NCBI GenBank assembly: GCA_019054805.1
Contig: JAHQIY010000015.1
Coordinates: 690,001 to 754,000 of the forward strand
Reading direction: 5' to 3'
Source of the DNA: Brachionus manjavacas
Lineage: Eukaryota; Rotifera; Eurotatoria; Ploima; Brachionidae
DNA length: 64,000 nt
Numbering within the stretch: position 1 is the first letter of the stretch; every line of letters begins with the position of its first letter. Made by a program: the position numbers and the translations under genes. The notes under the pieces are model-generated. The model was not told the origin of the DNA. It saw only the letters and a list, made by a program, of their open reading frames with translations, and ran no database searches. Shown here in pieces: positions 34,923 to 48,328 of this stretch.

Positions 34923-37900
34923 TTACATTTTGCCTCTGCAATTGTTTGTGTTGTTTAAGCTTTGTACATCAAAATCGTCTTTTTTCACTGTCAAACTAAT
35001 CATTTCCTCTTCTTCGGCTAAAATATCTTCCATTTGATTTGATCTGTTTGAAAATTTTTTCAAACATTCACTCGATTCCTAGACGGAAAAAAGAAAAATT
35101 GAATAAAAAAATTAAAAAAAAAAAAAAATTTGATATTTTTTTGTTGCTACTAAAAGTGGAAATAAATTTGGAACAAAAAAAAAATTAAAAAAGAAAAAGA
35201 CTGACCACAACGCTTGGGTTTTTGTTTAAATTGGAATTTTTTTCACGACCAAGACTGGAGCTCGAGCCCGAGTTCGAGCTACGAGTGGCATTGCGATGTG
35301 CGCACAAACAATTGAGCAAATTTTGAACAATTTTGTTGGAGCTGTTGGCACTGCCATGTTTGGAAGCATTCTTCAATTTTATCTGCATCAATTGATTGTT
35401 TAGATTGATTAGATTTTGGTCTATTTCGACAAATTCACGTCCTGCAGCATGCTCCAAACAAGCAAGCAAATGATGGTGTTGTTCTTCGAACAAATTGGCC
35501 ATTTTGTTGTCCGAGTCTGATTCGATCAAGTCTGATTGTCTTTTTCGTTTGGCAATGACAAAAGCATTGCTTACGGCGTTCTTGGCCATTCGTATGCGAT
35601 TTAGGCGGCTTTTTTCTGAACTTTCATTTTGTCTGCTCGTTGACTTTGGTGATAGATGCGACTAAAATTGGACACAATTACCGGCACTGGCAAAGCGATT
35701 ACGAGCACTCCGGACAGCGAGCAAATGCTGCCGACTATTTTGCCCATGGCTGTTTTGGGCACCATGTCACCGTAGCCAAGCGTTGTCATGGTAACAATGG
35801 TGTACCAAAATGCCGACGGTATGCTGGTGAATTTGGAGTCTTCGACACTTTTTTCAGCGTAGAAAATTATTGTGGCAAATATGATGACGGCCATTGAAAG
35901 CGAGAACAGCATGAAGCCAAGCTCGGACACACAAGACTTGAGTGTGTAGCCGAGGATGCGCAAGCCTTGTGAATGGCGCGAAAATTTAAATATTCGAAAT
36001 ACACGAAATACCCTGAGAGAGACGAATGCACCGCTTAGGTCGTCATTTTTGACTGCATCGTCGCCCACATACACTATGTACAATGTTTGAATGTAGTATG
36101 GCAATATGGCAATTACATCGATGAGACTCATGATTGAAAAAGCGAACTTGAGTCGAAATGGTGCAGCATAGAAGCGCAGCAAGTACTCGATGGTAAATAT
36201 GATGACACAAGCAGTGTCCAGCGAGAAAAAAACGTCTTTGTGTTGTTCGCCAAGAGTGAGACTTTTGTGCATTTTGGCATGCTTCGAATCACCAAAACTA
36301 ACTGTTTCCATTATGTTTGCCATTACACTCACAGCTATGAAAAATCCAGTCACATAGTAAAAAACAAGAGCTATTGTGCCCGACTCGGGAATTTCGAATG
36401 CTCGCCACATTTGCTCTCTAAATGTCAACTTTTGCTTCGAAACTTTGTCGCCATTTTCGCTGCTTTTTCGTCCAGCGAACGTTCTGTGCTCTCTCGTTTT
36501 CGGTCTTTGTATTCTTCGTAGCAACAATCGGCCATTAGGTCTGCGCCTATGCCGAAAAAAGACAACTCTTCGTCAAACGCCGTGATACATTCACTTTTGG
36601 GCAAGTGCAGACGACCAGTTCGGTAAAAATTCAAAATGTGTCTAAACAGGTCCGGATCTCGGTCCAGAAAGTATTCGTTTGTTTCTTCGTCATAGAAGAA
36701 TTCTTTTTCCACAGAGCCCAGCAAAGTGTGAGGATATTTGTCCAAAGTCGATTGCCAACACTCGAATCGTTGCCCACTAATGTTTATGATTACTTTTTCG
36801 TCTACTTTTTTTACAATTTGTTTCACTGGAGGCACTGGCAGTGGATGCTCTGGAAAAAACAAAATTTTTTCAACACAATTAAACTTAATATTCGTTTACT
36901 AATAAAAGTAAGCAGTTTTATTTTTATTTTTTTTTATTTTTCTTATTAATTAAATTAAATATAAGATTTATTTTTATTTTTTTTATTTCTAGTTTTAAAT
37001 TTTAAATTTTTTTATCAACATTTCAACACTCAAACTCAATTAAATGATTGACACTTGATTTGTTTAAATAATCTGCATTAATTTGTTTGATTATTTAATA
37101 ATTTTTTTAAATTTTTCCGAATTTTGTCAATCAATTTATATTTCTTTATTTTCAAATGTGATATTGATCAAAATAAAATTTGCCTCAAAAAATGAGAAGC
37201 AAACTTATTTAATTTTCTTGAAAATAATTACTTAAATTCAATTTATTAAAGTGAGAAATTTATATTAAAAAAAATTTGTTTTCTTTATTGTAAACTATAT
37301 AAATTGCCCATATATGACCATTCATAAAAAATTTTGTATATTATCTTTAGAAATTTCCTAATTGAAATATCTCTATTAAAATTTTTTACCAAAAAATTCT
37401 TAATGCAGAAATTAATTTAAATATGTAAATTGACAATATTGAAATTGAAATCGGTCTTAAATAAGCTTAATTATAATTTAACAATAAACTATTAAATTAA
37501 ATAACACTTCTTTAATTTGCCGGTAACACAAAGTTCTAGTGTCTAGCTATGGTATTCTGTTTTTGAGAAATTTACCCAAAATTAATTAGTTTCACGCGGA
37601 TTTACACTTAATTTAAGTCTAATTTCTCAAAATCATTGAGTGACAATGAACCTATTTAAAAAACTGAACCTTTTTTTGTGTCCTCTTCTTGGTAAGGTGG
37701 ATATTTTAATTTATTAAATTTATTTTTAGCAAAAATAAATAACTCAAAAGAACAAAAAAAAATTTCTAATATTAAAATTAAGCTTATTGTCAATCCATTT
37801 TAAAAAAACACGCTAGTTGTCAATAGCTCTCAAAAATCGAAATTAATCGGGAAAAAAATTACTTTTTGATACATTAAAAATTGTAATTTAAAGTTAAAAC

Positions 37901-39816
37901 TAAACAAAACTAAATCAATTGTGTAACAAATACTTTATTAGAAAAAAAGATATATTTCTAATCTTTGGTCGCTGGATCGCATATTTTTCGACCAAATATT
38001 AAACATGAGCTTAAAAAAATTTTAAATAGACATTTAATTATTTTATTAAAGAGAACATTTAAGTAAATATTTTTTTGAACAATTGCCAACAAAAAAAGAA
38101 TAAAATTTGATAACAAAATTATTCATTAAATACGAAAACTTAATTAAATGGGTATAAAATACTTTTGAACAATTTTTTCATGAACTTAATTCAGGATGCA
38201 TTTCTTTTTATGTTTAAACATTATGTTTTTAAATGAGTTTTAAGCTTGCACATTCATAACAAAAGTGCTATAGAAAGAATTTGATAATTTTTTTTTTTTT
38301 ATATTTTTTTTAAGAGACATGTTAAACCTGAATTTTAGTAGCCTAAAAATAAATATTAGTTTATTAAGATCTAATTAAAAAAATAAAATTATCTTTTTCT
38401 GTTTCCGTATCATAGTTTTTGTTTAAAAATCGTTTAAAATTTGCTCCAAAAATAACAGTACATAGCAAAAAAATAAGAACTCTCATTTTCCGTTTAAAAA
38501 TTTGATTTTCTTAACTCAACAAGGTGTAAAAAAATTGTTGCATCAATTGTTCAAAGTCTGTTAATTACGAGCAAAATCTCTGAAAGATGGTCTCAGTTTA
38601 ATTATTTAGAAATGAAATTGAAAGACTTAAAGAAAGTTTTAAATCTGAAGAGGAATTTAAGTGTCAAAAGAAAAAACTAGATTCTCAACCTTTTCTTTTG
38701 TTGAACACAAGTGTAAAAAGTTCTTCTGCATGATAAGTTTTAAAAAATTCTTCTAGATTATTTTTAAGAGAATTGATTTTAATTCGTAATAAAAGAAATT
38801 TTTCATCATTTATTTATGACAAGTTTCAATTGTTTCTTTTTATTTATGAATTTCAAATTTTATTAATTTTAAAAAAAATTTCTAAAAGAAAGATAAAAGT
38901 GAGAATACGAATTTTTTTTCTCTCAATTTCAAACAGCCAAAATAAATTAATTCGATTTTTATTCTAAATCTTCCCCAAATTGTTTCTAAAATTGTAAACA
39001 AAAGAAGAAGATGAGACAAAAATTTTAAAAATTCCAATCAGAAAATATTAAAAATCAAAATTTTTTGTTGATTTAGTTGTTTTCTTAAAAAAAAATCTTT
39101 TGATTTTGATTGTGTTTCTTTTAGATATACTTTTTGAATATCACTGGAAAAATTCCTGAAAAATATGCTTCAAAATTATCTTATGATGGTATTAGATAAT
39201 TATAAGATTGATTTTAGATAATGTGATATAGCGACATATTAGTCCAAGAGAAACCAATGTTCATCTTTTGTTCTCGTAATTTTTTTAACATTTAATCATT
39301 TGTGGTCGTATAATTCTAAAAACTCAAAAATAAAAAAAAATTTTTTTCATCAATAGAGCCTATTATTGTAAATTTCTCAATTTTCAATTAGAAAAAAACT
39401 TTAAATTATTAAAAAAAAATAAAATAAATAAAATTTTTATTTGCTACTTTTTTAATGCAATTTGTAAATTTGTATGCACAACTTTTAAATAGTTTAAAAA
39501 TAAATCCAAAAAAATCTTCAAATTCTCTCTTTTTCAATTAATGTTTAATCAAATTTGTATTTTCATGTTAAATGTCATTAACTTAAAATTATTAAAAGAG
39601 TTTGTTTTAATTTTTAATCTTGAAATTTTTTTTATTTCTTAACAAGTTTAAATTCAAATGATCTATTAATTTAGTTAAAAAATAAATAGAATAAGTAGAG
39701 AGTTATATTTGCCAAAGAATTATGGACAATTAAATGAATGAAAACTTACGAGCTAAAGGGGCCCATCCGATAGCCGCTGCTCTGGCAAACGGTAGCCAAG
39801 CAGCCACGCTTGCCAT
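34923..39816 (-). pseudogene. Shal/Kv4 potassium channel, left copy with two frameshifts
   Basis: Exons 39816-39750, 36849-35206 and 35078-34923 correspond one to one to the right-hand copy, with the same splice sites. Two one-base deletions break it. The run of T at 36,464-36,468 has five bases (six A in the right copy at 57,439-57,444), and the run at 35,610-35,615 has six (seven A at 58,293-58,299). They do not compensate. As written, translation leaves the Kv4 frame after SLDEK and stops at ~163 aa, which leaves only the N-terminus and T1 tetramerisation domain and no membrane segment. Apart from the indels I found only three exon substitutions (an Asp/Glu, a Leu/Pro and one silent Asn codon). 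Both lesions sit in homopolymers, so sequencing or assembly error is as likely as true decay. Confidence 0.85.
37377..37518. repeat. Arm-specific ~130-bp segment and diverged patch in Kv4 intron 1
   Basis: From ~37,290 to ~37,376 the left arm matches the right arm (56,500-56,600) much less well than elsewhere. From ~37,377 to ~37,518 it has sequence absent from the right arm, after which identity returns at CCGGTAACACAAAG. This accounts for most of the intron-length difference (2,900 vs 2,768 bp). The segment is AT-rich with no recognised motif. Confidence 0.75.
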
Positions 39817-40317
39817 TCTAACACTAAAACTTTTTTTTCGTTTTGTTTTTTAATTTAATTGTTCTTGTTTGATCGATTTTTCTATTTTTTTTTGGGAGCA
39901 TAAAAATGGCCAAATGATCAGAAAATTATCAATAACATTAAAATGGTATTGAGCCAAAGTAAATTGTCATCCTCTTGGTTGCAAACATACTGGAAAATTA
40001 ATTGCTAGTTTTTATTGCTGTTGCTGTTTTCGAAAAACTATTATTCTAAATCTAAATTTAAAAAAATAAAAAAATCTAAAAAGCAAAACAAAGATTTATT
40101 CAAAATCAATTATTATAATCGATGCAGATATTTATTTAGTAGAATAAGCTGGCTTCCATAAAAATAAGTTCATAGCATTGAATTTCATTTAAAATTTTCA
40201 AATTGTATGAAATGATAAGATTATTGTGTCAGTGAACAAGAAAAGATTATAGAAACATTAAGGAAAAAAAGAAGGGGAGAAAAGAGATCGAGCGAAATAA
40301 AGACTAGAACAAAAAGT

Positions 40318-40830
40318 AAAAGAAAAAAGAGATAGAAACACAAAGAGAGTGATAGAGAGAAAGAGAGAGAAAGATGGAGAGAGAGGTAAAAATTTATGAA
40401 TTTTTACTTTTTGTAAGACTATTTTAATATCGATCCAGCTAGTATTAGTTGTGATGATTACGATTATTGCCAAATTAAATTCCGGTATCTTATTCGAAAA
40501 ATGTGGTGTCATTATGCTTGTAAGCAAACGAGCTTTAGCTCAAAATGATTTATATATGCTTATTTTTTATTTATTATATTTCTTTAAACTAAAACTAAAA
40601 GAGAAAAAAAAATCAATTTAGATTCAATGTTTTTAGTTAATTTTTAAAATATAAAAAGATTACAGTAGGAAACTAGTGGAATCTCAAGAAATGCAAGTAT
40701 TTTCAATCATCCAAATCTCTTTTAATCACTCTCTCATTTTCTATCTTCTTTTTTTTTTCTTGTTCTTTAGTTGAGTTTGTGTATGTGTGTGTGAGTGTGT
40801 GTGTGTGAGAATGTGTATGAGTGTGAGAGA
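40318..40830. repeat. GA-rich and (GT)n simple repeats upstream of left Kv4
   Basis: A GA-rich tract (40,318-40,386) and a GT-rich tract (40,780-40,830). The reverse complements sit in the right arm at ~53,655-53,715 and ~53,215-53,265, with slightly different wording, as expected for fast-changing repeats in two related copies. Confidence 0.8.
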
Positions 40831-43800
40831 TTCAGAATTTTATTATTATTTATATTTATTTATTGGTATATTAAATATCAAATATTAGATTGTTAGATTA
40901 CCAATTCTGTTCATAGTTATTACGAAAATGAAAAAGAAGAAAATTGCAAGAAACAATAATTATTAAAACAAAATCAATAAATCCATAATGATGATGGAAA
41001 AAAAAAGATTTTAATAAACAAACTTTGAATCGTATAAAATCAGTGAAACAAAAAAAAAACAAAAAAAATAAAATAAATTTCAAGGATCACTTTTTAAAAC
41101 ACTTTGCAAAAGATTACTAATTGTGACAAAGGAAAATTTTAAACTTGTTATTTTTAAAGATAATTTAGCTCATTAGTTTATCAAGCTCTTAAAAATTTTC
41201 AACTTCCTCTCACATTTGGAAAAGCTTTATTAATTATTTCTTCCGATACTTTTCATGCCACAAATATTTACTTAAAACAGTATGCATTTAAAATTTTTAT
41301 CATTTTCAAGAGTAAAATGTTCTCCTCTATTTTTTTCTACTCTGTAAGTTCAACTTTGTAAAATTAATTTTAATTGATATTATCCTTTTTTGAAATTTCT
41401 TTTTTAGTTTAATTCTGGCAACTCTAAAAAAAAAGGTGAATCTGGTCAAATGTCTCATTAGTAGTTGACATGTCACGAAATACTATCAAATCAACTTGAC
41501 AAAATGAGAGTTTTTGTTAATTTTGTTTACTGCTATTTTCCTTTGATAATAAAAAAAAAAGTAAGAATCACACAAACTTGGAAAATTCCAAGTCTAAAGC
41601 AAAACAGTTAAGCATGAATGAACTCAATTATTAATAAAATTTTTTTTTTAAATTTCAACAATTTAGTTGATTGTTTTATTGAAAAAATTAACCAAATATG
41701 GAAAAAATAATTATTTGAATAAGATTTATCTTCAGCTCTCATCGAGATCACTACTAATCAATTGGATTTAGACGGCTTCTAAATCCAATTCGTTTTTTAC
41801 TAGTTTTGTCATATTTAAACAAGATAATATGGGATTTAATAACTCATTTATTTATCCAGGGATCTAGATCTATTAATTTTGATTGAAATTCGCAAAGGAA
41901 AATTCCGAAAAAAAAATCTTCTTTTTTCTATCTCTTTTTCTCAAATTGTTAAACAAAGAGCAAAAGTTTTTAGCCAAAAAAAGAAAACAAAAATTTGATT
42001 AAAATTCTTCTAGTGGCATAAACTTTGGCAATAATTGGGTCTAATTTTGAACGTGTTTATTCTAAATCCTTTCAAACAGCACCTATATCATATTTATTTT
42101 TTATTAAAGCTCAAACACCAAAATAGACTAAATTGGATGGTATGAAATCTTTGTTTTTTAATGTTATTTTCTAGGAAAATGAAATACAACAAATTTCAAT
42201 TTATTTTCCAATTAAAATGTTAATTCTAGCTTAATGAATTGAGTTTGAATAATTTAAGAAGAACTCTCTAATTATCAGCAAACCGATAAATATAAAGATA
42301 AGGTTTATGAATTAAACTAAATTTTATAAACATGTTTATTATCGATAACTAATAGAGAAAAAGTGTTCTAAAATATTCCACATTAATAAAAATAACTAGT
42401 TCTAAATTTAATCAGAAGAAGCGAGAACAGCATGTTGATTCAACTAACTACACTTCTATTCTCCTTGTGTGACTTTGGACCAGAAAATTTATTTTTTAAA
42501 TTTTTTAAAATAAAATTTAATTTGATTCTAAAACAAGTTTTATGCTAATTTTTAATTAATTCCTTCGTTCTGCAAATGAAATATGAAAAGAAAATTTTGA
42601 ATACAAAATAAAATTAACCAAAGTCTAGCTTTTGTTTATTTATTTATTTTTATATCATTATGAAAAAAACAAATATTCTCAAAAATAGATTTAACCTTTC
42701 TTTAAAAATCAAGTTCAAAATATTGCTTTAGTTTAGATCTTTTTTTTATAAAGCACAGTCACTTTAAAGACCATCTTGGTAAAATTGTCAAAATGAAAAG
42801 AGAATAATTTGAAATAAAAAAATAATTTTGTTTTTGTTCTCCTGCTGTCATAGTTCATGCTTAATTTAAATTAATTGAAAAAATTAATTTGATCCAGTTA
42901 TCAAATATCTTTGATGATTAAAAATAAAAATAATCTGAATTTCATGTAAGCTAATGTAAAAAAATAAAAAACATTTACTCAAAATAGTGTCATCGGTTTA
43001 AAATGATTAGCGTCTTTTGTAACTAAAAATAATCAGCTTTAGGCTTCATCACATTATTTTTTTCTTCATTCGGTTGTCAAGGATTTTGCTGGTAATTAAG
43101 GCACAAATCCGAACAAGACTTTCACTTTAACAAGTAAAAAATTTAATCAAAAAATTAATAAAGGCCCAAAAAAAGATTATGATAAATTATTATTTTCAAG
43201 AAAAGCAAAACAAAAAATAAATTGAAAATTATTGATGGCAAAAAAAGAAGAAGAAAAAGCCAAATCATTTTTTATAGTCAAAAAAATGCACATTTTAAAA
43301 ATGACGTAGAAAAAAAGAAGAAAAAAAAAGAAGAAAAAAGAAAAGGAAAAATGATCAAATTAAATTCCAATCAGTCAAATTTGATAGCTCTTTTCATTTT
43401 GGATTGTATCTAGTCTTCTTCTAGGCTCGTTTATAATTATTTGGAATAAAAATTTACTCTTTTATTTTCTCTATGTAATAATATAAAATAATCCTTTTCG
43501 CTAATCAATATTAGTTGCATAATTATTTTCGAATATTATTAAAAAATAATATAAAAAAGTATAAACAAAATGAAAAGATAATTTACTTATTTAATTTTTG
43601 AATTAAAAAGTAAAAATGCATTTTAATTTAAATTACAAAAAAATTCATCTAATTAAAAATCACTATTTATTATTTAACCTGATTAAAATTTCGATCGATT
43701 TTTTTCATTTTTTTGTTTTCTAATTTAATATCAAATATTGCATAATCCGAATCTTGTATAATCTTTGATTAGTCTTGGCCTAAAGTTTTCAAACATCAAA

Positions 43801-45109
43801 TAGAACCTTCCCAAACACCATTCAAATAATAGAAAGAATTTATCATTTGGTAAAATACCCAATGCACTTTTTTTAAATTTTCTAAATAGAAAAAAATAAA
43901 GAATCATTTAGACAAAGTTTTATTAAATTAAAACTCAAAATGTCATATTAGAATATTCAATTCTCTAGAAGTTTCTTCTCTTTTTTATGTTCAATTTCTG
44001 CATTTGACTTGTATGTTAATTCATTCGGCTTTGAATTATTTTTTACTTTAGCAAAAAAATCGATCATCATTTCTAAAAAGTCAATGTGATATTGAAACTA
44101 TGAAAATTTTTATTTTATTCAATTGAAGTGATTATTTATTTAGTTTTCGAATTTTTTTAATTTTCAATTTTTTGTTGCCTATATTTATCTTGTCTTTTAA
44201 TTTTGACTTTCATCTTAAAAAATCAAAAAATTTATTCACAAACACAATCCAGCTCTAAATTGTTCAGTTAAAAGCAATATTCAGCTTAAAAAAATTTTTT
44301 CTATGTGAAAATGAATAGAGACATTGATTGAATTCAAATTAAAAATTAATTTTAGAATGAATAATAAAATAATCCAGATTTTTGTGTAAATGCTGCATAA
44401 TTTTGTTTGAAGTAATAAATTGATATTTAACTTAAAATTTATTTCGTATTTTTTGTTTTAATTATCCGATTTATTCTACGGAAGCTAACTTTCAAAAGAG
44501 CTCTTCAAATCAAGGAATACATAATAAGGATTAGGAACTTTTATTTTTACGTGAAATTTTGTTTTAATTAAGCAAATCTTGGAAGAATTTCTCTCTTGTA
44601 TTCATTGTCATTAAAAATTCAATTCTATTTGATAGATTTATGTACTGATATCCAGATGATGCTTTAATTGAATATTTCCATCACCTATAGAGATAATTTT
44701 CCATAAGATAAATTTTTTCAACTCGAGCCAATTGTGGGATAAATGCTTTTTTGACTTGAATAAAACTACACGATCCTGTCCGATTTGTTTCCTATTTGAT
44801 TTTTGGATACAAATGGCACTTGGTACGTGTCTTTCTTTCCAAACGGAATTCGATTTTGATGCTTTCAAACTTTTAAAAAAAAATCTCTTTCCAAAATTGT
44901 TCAAAAATAATTTTTTAAAGAAATTGAATCCATTTTGCACTATTTATCAGACTAAGTCATCTTTCTATGACTTTTGAAATAAAAGCTTTAAAATTCTAGA
45001 TTTTCGAAAAGCTTAATTTTCTCTTCATTTTTCATTTCTTTTGTAAAAATAGTCATCATTTATTAAAAATTGATTTAAACGTTATAGAAAAATTGCAGAT
45101 TTTTTGATG

Positions 45110-45490
45110 GGGTGTTTGCAAAAACCTTGCCCAAGTCAGTGCTTAAAAAGTTACAAATCTACTTTTTATCCAGGAATGCCTTGAATTGATTCAACTTCTC
45201 TATTTGTGAAAAAAGTTTGTCTTTAATTACAGTTATTGTTTATTTTTCTAGTTAATTTAAAATTGTTTCCTTTGTCTAGGAATTGTTCCCTAGGTATCTG
45301 ATTCCATGTCTTCAAGCCTATTAATAGCATTTGTTTGAGATCAACTCTTGGTCTTTTACTTCAAGTGTAGTAAGATCAATCTTCGAGAGTCTTCCACTAC
45401 TTCTGATATGTTTGAGACACTTCACCAGCTTAGTTTTTCGGACTCTTTCCGTAAAATCTACGCCTGCCTTCAGACACTCAAATTCAAGCT
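45110..45490 (-). pseudogene. LINE C-terminal RT relic (CR1-like)
   Basis: On the minus strand the order is ECLKAGVDFTERVRKTKLVK (~45,484-45,425), SGRLSKIDLTTLEV (~45,400-45,359), a decayed linker, then RQTFFTNREVESIQGIPG (~45,226-45,173). This parallels the CR1-type ending (R-R-DL, then RxxFFxNRVVxxWNxLP) in content and order. Stops break it and no other part of the element is next to it. Confidence 0.5.
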
Positions 45491-45959
45491 ATGATCTAAT
45501 AAGCAACTGATTTAATAGAGGAAAAGATTGAATACATAAATTGTAAATGTATTTTTTACCTTATCTATCATTCTTTTTGCTCTTTTAGCGGTTGTATTTA
45601 CTTGAACAGACCATTACAAGCCATTTGAAATTAATGTCTTCTCTAGCATTCTTTTTTTTTTAATTTTTTTATCTTAGCACTAGAAGTAGCAGCAATTTTT
45701 GTGTTTTTTTTTAAACTCAAAATCAAAAAAATAAATAAAGTAATTCTACTTTAATTAAATTAGTTCCACTTTTTTTAAAGAAAAAGATAAAATATTTATT
45801 TATTTTAAAAATCTATTCAAAAGATATGATAATTTAAAATGTTTTAAAACTATTCAAAATGACTCGTTTGGTGCTTCTTGTGTTAAGAAAGTAATTTAGT
45901 TTTGATTTGGATGCCTGATAGCAAACCTCTCAATTCTATAGAGATTTTTCTAATACCTT

Positions 45960-46050
45960 CCTACATCATCAGTTTTGGACAGATCCATGTTGATAACTAC
46001 AGAGGGCTCACTTTTATCATTTTTAAAAAAAGCTGTGAAGAACTATGTGA
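45960..46050 (+). pseudogene. Possible RT fragment
   Basis: One frame reads VDNYRGLTFIIF, resembling the NYRPISLL block at the start of many LINE RT domains. It is a single short motif in otherwise unreadable sequence, on the opposite strand to the relic at 45,110-45,490. Confidence 0.25.
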
Positions 46051-48088
46051 AATTTTCAAATTGCTTTATTAATGAATTAAAATAAAGCTGTTCAAAAAAT
46101 TCTTAATAAGATAAATTTTTTATTTTTGAATTTATAAAAAAATCAATCAATCAATTGTGAAAATGGTGAAAAAAATTCAGAAAATTAAGAATAAATATTT
46201 TTCTCCAGCATGAACAGTTTCAGATATTTTTTTTTTTAATTTAATTTGATGCTTTTGCTAATCATTTATTAAATTCGACTCGAATTTTTTTTTAATTAAA
46301 ATTTAATTAATTTCTTGTTTCGTTTTCACATTCATGCATTTTGTGTAAGCTCTTTTTTATTTTAACTTGTTGAAATGAAAACTCGAAGTTGTTCGTAGCA
46401 AGAACACTCTGAATTAAAAAAAAGGCATTTTGCTTAATAGCATCCATTCAGACCGATTAAATTCTTATTTAAAACAAATTTAAAATTTATTTTTTATTTT
46501 AAGTAAAAATAATGCATTGTTTCATAATAAAATTAGCGATAAAAACATGATTTTCTCTAATTATTTTTTTTATAATAAATGTGAGTTTTACTCTTTTTTA
46601 AGATTTATTTATATCTAAAAAATGATAATTTTTAATTTTATAACTTAAAATTTGGCTAGAAATTCAATTTAAAAATCTATTTCATGCTCTAGATTTTTAA
46701 ATTTAAATAAAAATCTTTTTTATATTTTTACTTAAATTCTATGCCGATTTTACTCTATAAAAAACTCATGTCTTTATTTACTTTTTTTTTATTGTTAGTT
46801 CAAGAAATCAAATTCAAATTCGAGATTGTGTAAGATAAAATCAATTAAAATCGCCTGAGATTCATACAAGATTAATTAAACAAAAAAGTGGTTCAAGTTG
46901 TCCAAAAATGATTTAAAAAAAATAATTACAGTTTTTTTTTGGCGATTATTTTGTCTAAAATAATGAGACTTTAGGTACAACTTTTGAAGTTATAATTAGT
47001 ACACAATCGTACCTATAATATTATATTTGTAAATTTTCAAATCTTAAATCAGTCTGTGTGTTGAATATGTGATGATAAATAGAAAAAGCAAAAGCTTTGA
47101 AGCACATGTCTGATTTTTTATTTTCAATCAATTATCTTTATTGAATGAATGATATTTAATTTGGATTTATTTAATGTTTTAAAAATTCTAGAATTATTGA
47201 TAAAAAATGAATTAATAGTATAACAAATCTAGGTTTTTTTCCTGGGTTCTAGGTTAAAAAATATAAAAGATAGTTTGCTTTAAATTTGTTTCAGAACTTA
47301 AATTTAATATTTTATAGATTTTTTTGTTGTGTAGTTTTTGGTATTAAAAATAAAAAACTTGTTAATATTAAGGCTTATCATAAATCAGAATTTATGCAAT
47401 TAAAAATATAATTTTAAATTTTTTTCTGAAATGTTCAACATTCAAATCATGTTTAATTGTTTTTATTATTAACTTTTTTTTCTCAATATTTTTGTTTCAT
47501 AAAAGCTTTGAAAGAGAAAAATCCGTCACACTCAATTTATCTGAATGATTTTTTTTAAATTAAATCTGGTAATTTTTTTTGAAATTCTTGGCAAACATTT
47601 TGTTGGGAATCTTTATTATCTGAATTTAAATTTTTAAATATTATAAAATTATCTAATACTACGCATCTAAAATCAAGCCTCTAAAATGTTATATTTTTTA
47701 GTATTATAAAGTTCAGTACAAGAAAACAGTGAAATGTTAAGCTTTTAGAGAAAATGTTTTTAAAGTCTTGCTTGGAGTAGCTAATAATTTTATTATTATT
47801 ATTATTTTTTAAATTTTTTTTTGTTCTTTTCTAATTAAATAAAATTTTCTATTATTTAGAAACTTTCGAAGTTTAAACTAAAATAAATTTTTTTATGTTG
47901 AATTAAAAATTTCAACCAAAGCTTTGGGTAAGTTATGAGGGTATAATTTTAAAAATGTGCAGCTTAATGAGGTAATCGAGGCATATTTAGCTTATTACAT
48001 CAATAATTGTTCCTCGTTTAAAAACTAATTTCCATGTAATCAAAAGTTTATAACTCATAATCATAATATAATAATTTTTGATTTTAAA

Positions 48089-48328
48089 TCAAAATTTCTA
48101 AAATTTTGTATTTTTGATTTAAAATTTAAAAGTATTTAAATGTAAAATTAACAAAAAAATCTAAAATGTATGTTGAGGATTGAAGCAAAAAAATTGAAAA
48201 CTAAATAAATAATCAATTCAATTGAATAAAATAGAAATTTTCATAGTTTCAATATCACATTGACTTTTTAGGAATGATGATCGATTTTTTTGCTAAAGTA
48301 AAAAATAATTCAAAGCCTAATGAATTAT
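48089..48328. repeat. Rearranged direct copy of the inner edge of the right arm
   Basis: 48,089-48,200 matches 49,538-49,650 (sharing TTCTAAAATTTTGTATTTTT and TCTAAAATGTATGTTGAGG), and 48,197-48,328 matches 49,893-50,024 (sharing CATAGTTTCAATATCACAT and GATGATCGATTTTTTTGCT). The ~240 bp between these parts in the right arm (49,655-49,892) are missing here. The join falls where both partners read close to GAAAACTAAATAAATAATCA. The second half is also present, inverted, in the left arm near 44,020-44,150. Confidence 0.85.

Larger units (their letters stand above)
34841..44377. repeat. Left arm of ~9.5-kb inverted repeat
   Basis: Positions 34,841-34,860 (TGAATAGATGTATACAATGT) are the exact reverse complement of 59,045-59,064, and 44,365-44,377 matches the start of the right arm at 49,664 as its reverse complement. 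The match holds throughout, checked by eye at the exons, near 36,000, 36,600, 38,770, 41,470, 41,830 and 44,060-44,370. Sampled non-coding stretches differ by ~1-2% with small indels. The arm holds a whole Shal/Kv4 gene plus ~4.5 kb of its upstream DNA. At the outer edge identity ends abruptly ~80 bp past the Kv4 stop codon. Confidence 0.95.

Noticed and set aside
38773..38967. Open frame conserved between arms (also 55,072-55,266)
   Set aside because: It is conserved only because the arms are duplicates; it lies inside Kv4 intron 1 and is Ile/Phe/Lys low-complexity.
43222..43413. Lys-rich open frame
   Set aside because: Low-complexity A-rich sequence; its mirror in the right arm is also non-coding and no motif is present.
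44638..44977. Overlapping open frames in the spacer, considered as a transposase remnant
   Set aside because: No DDE/D or helix-turn-helix pattern could be found on either strand and no terminal inverted repeats flank them.
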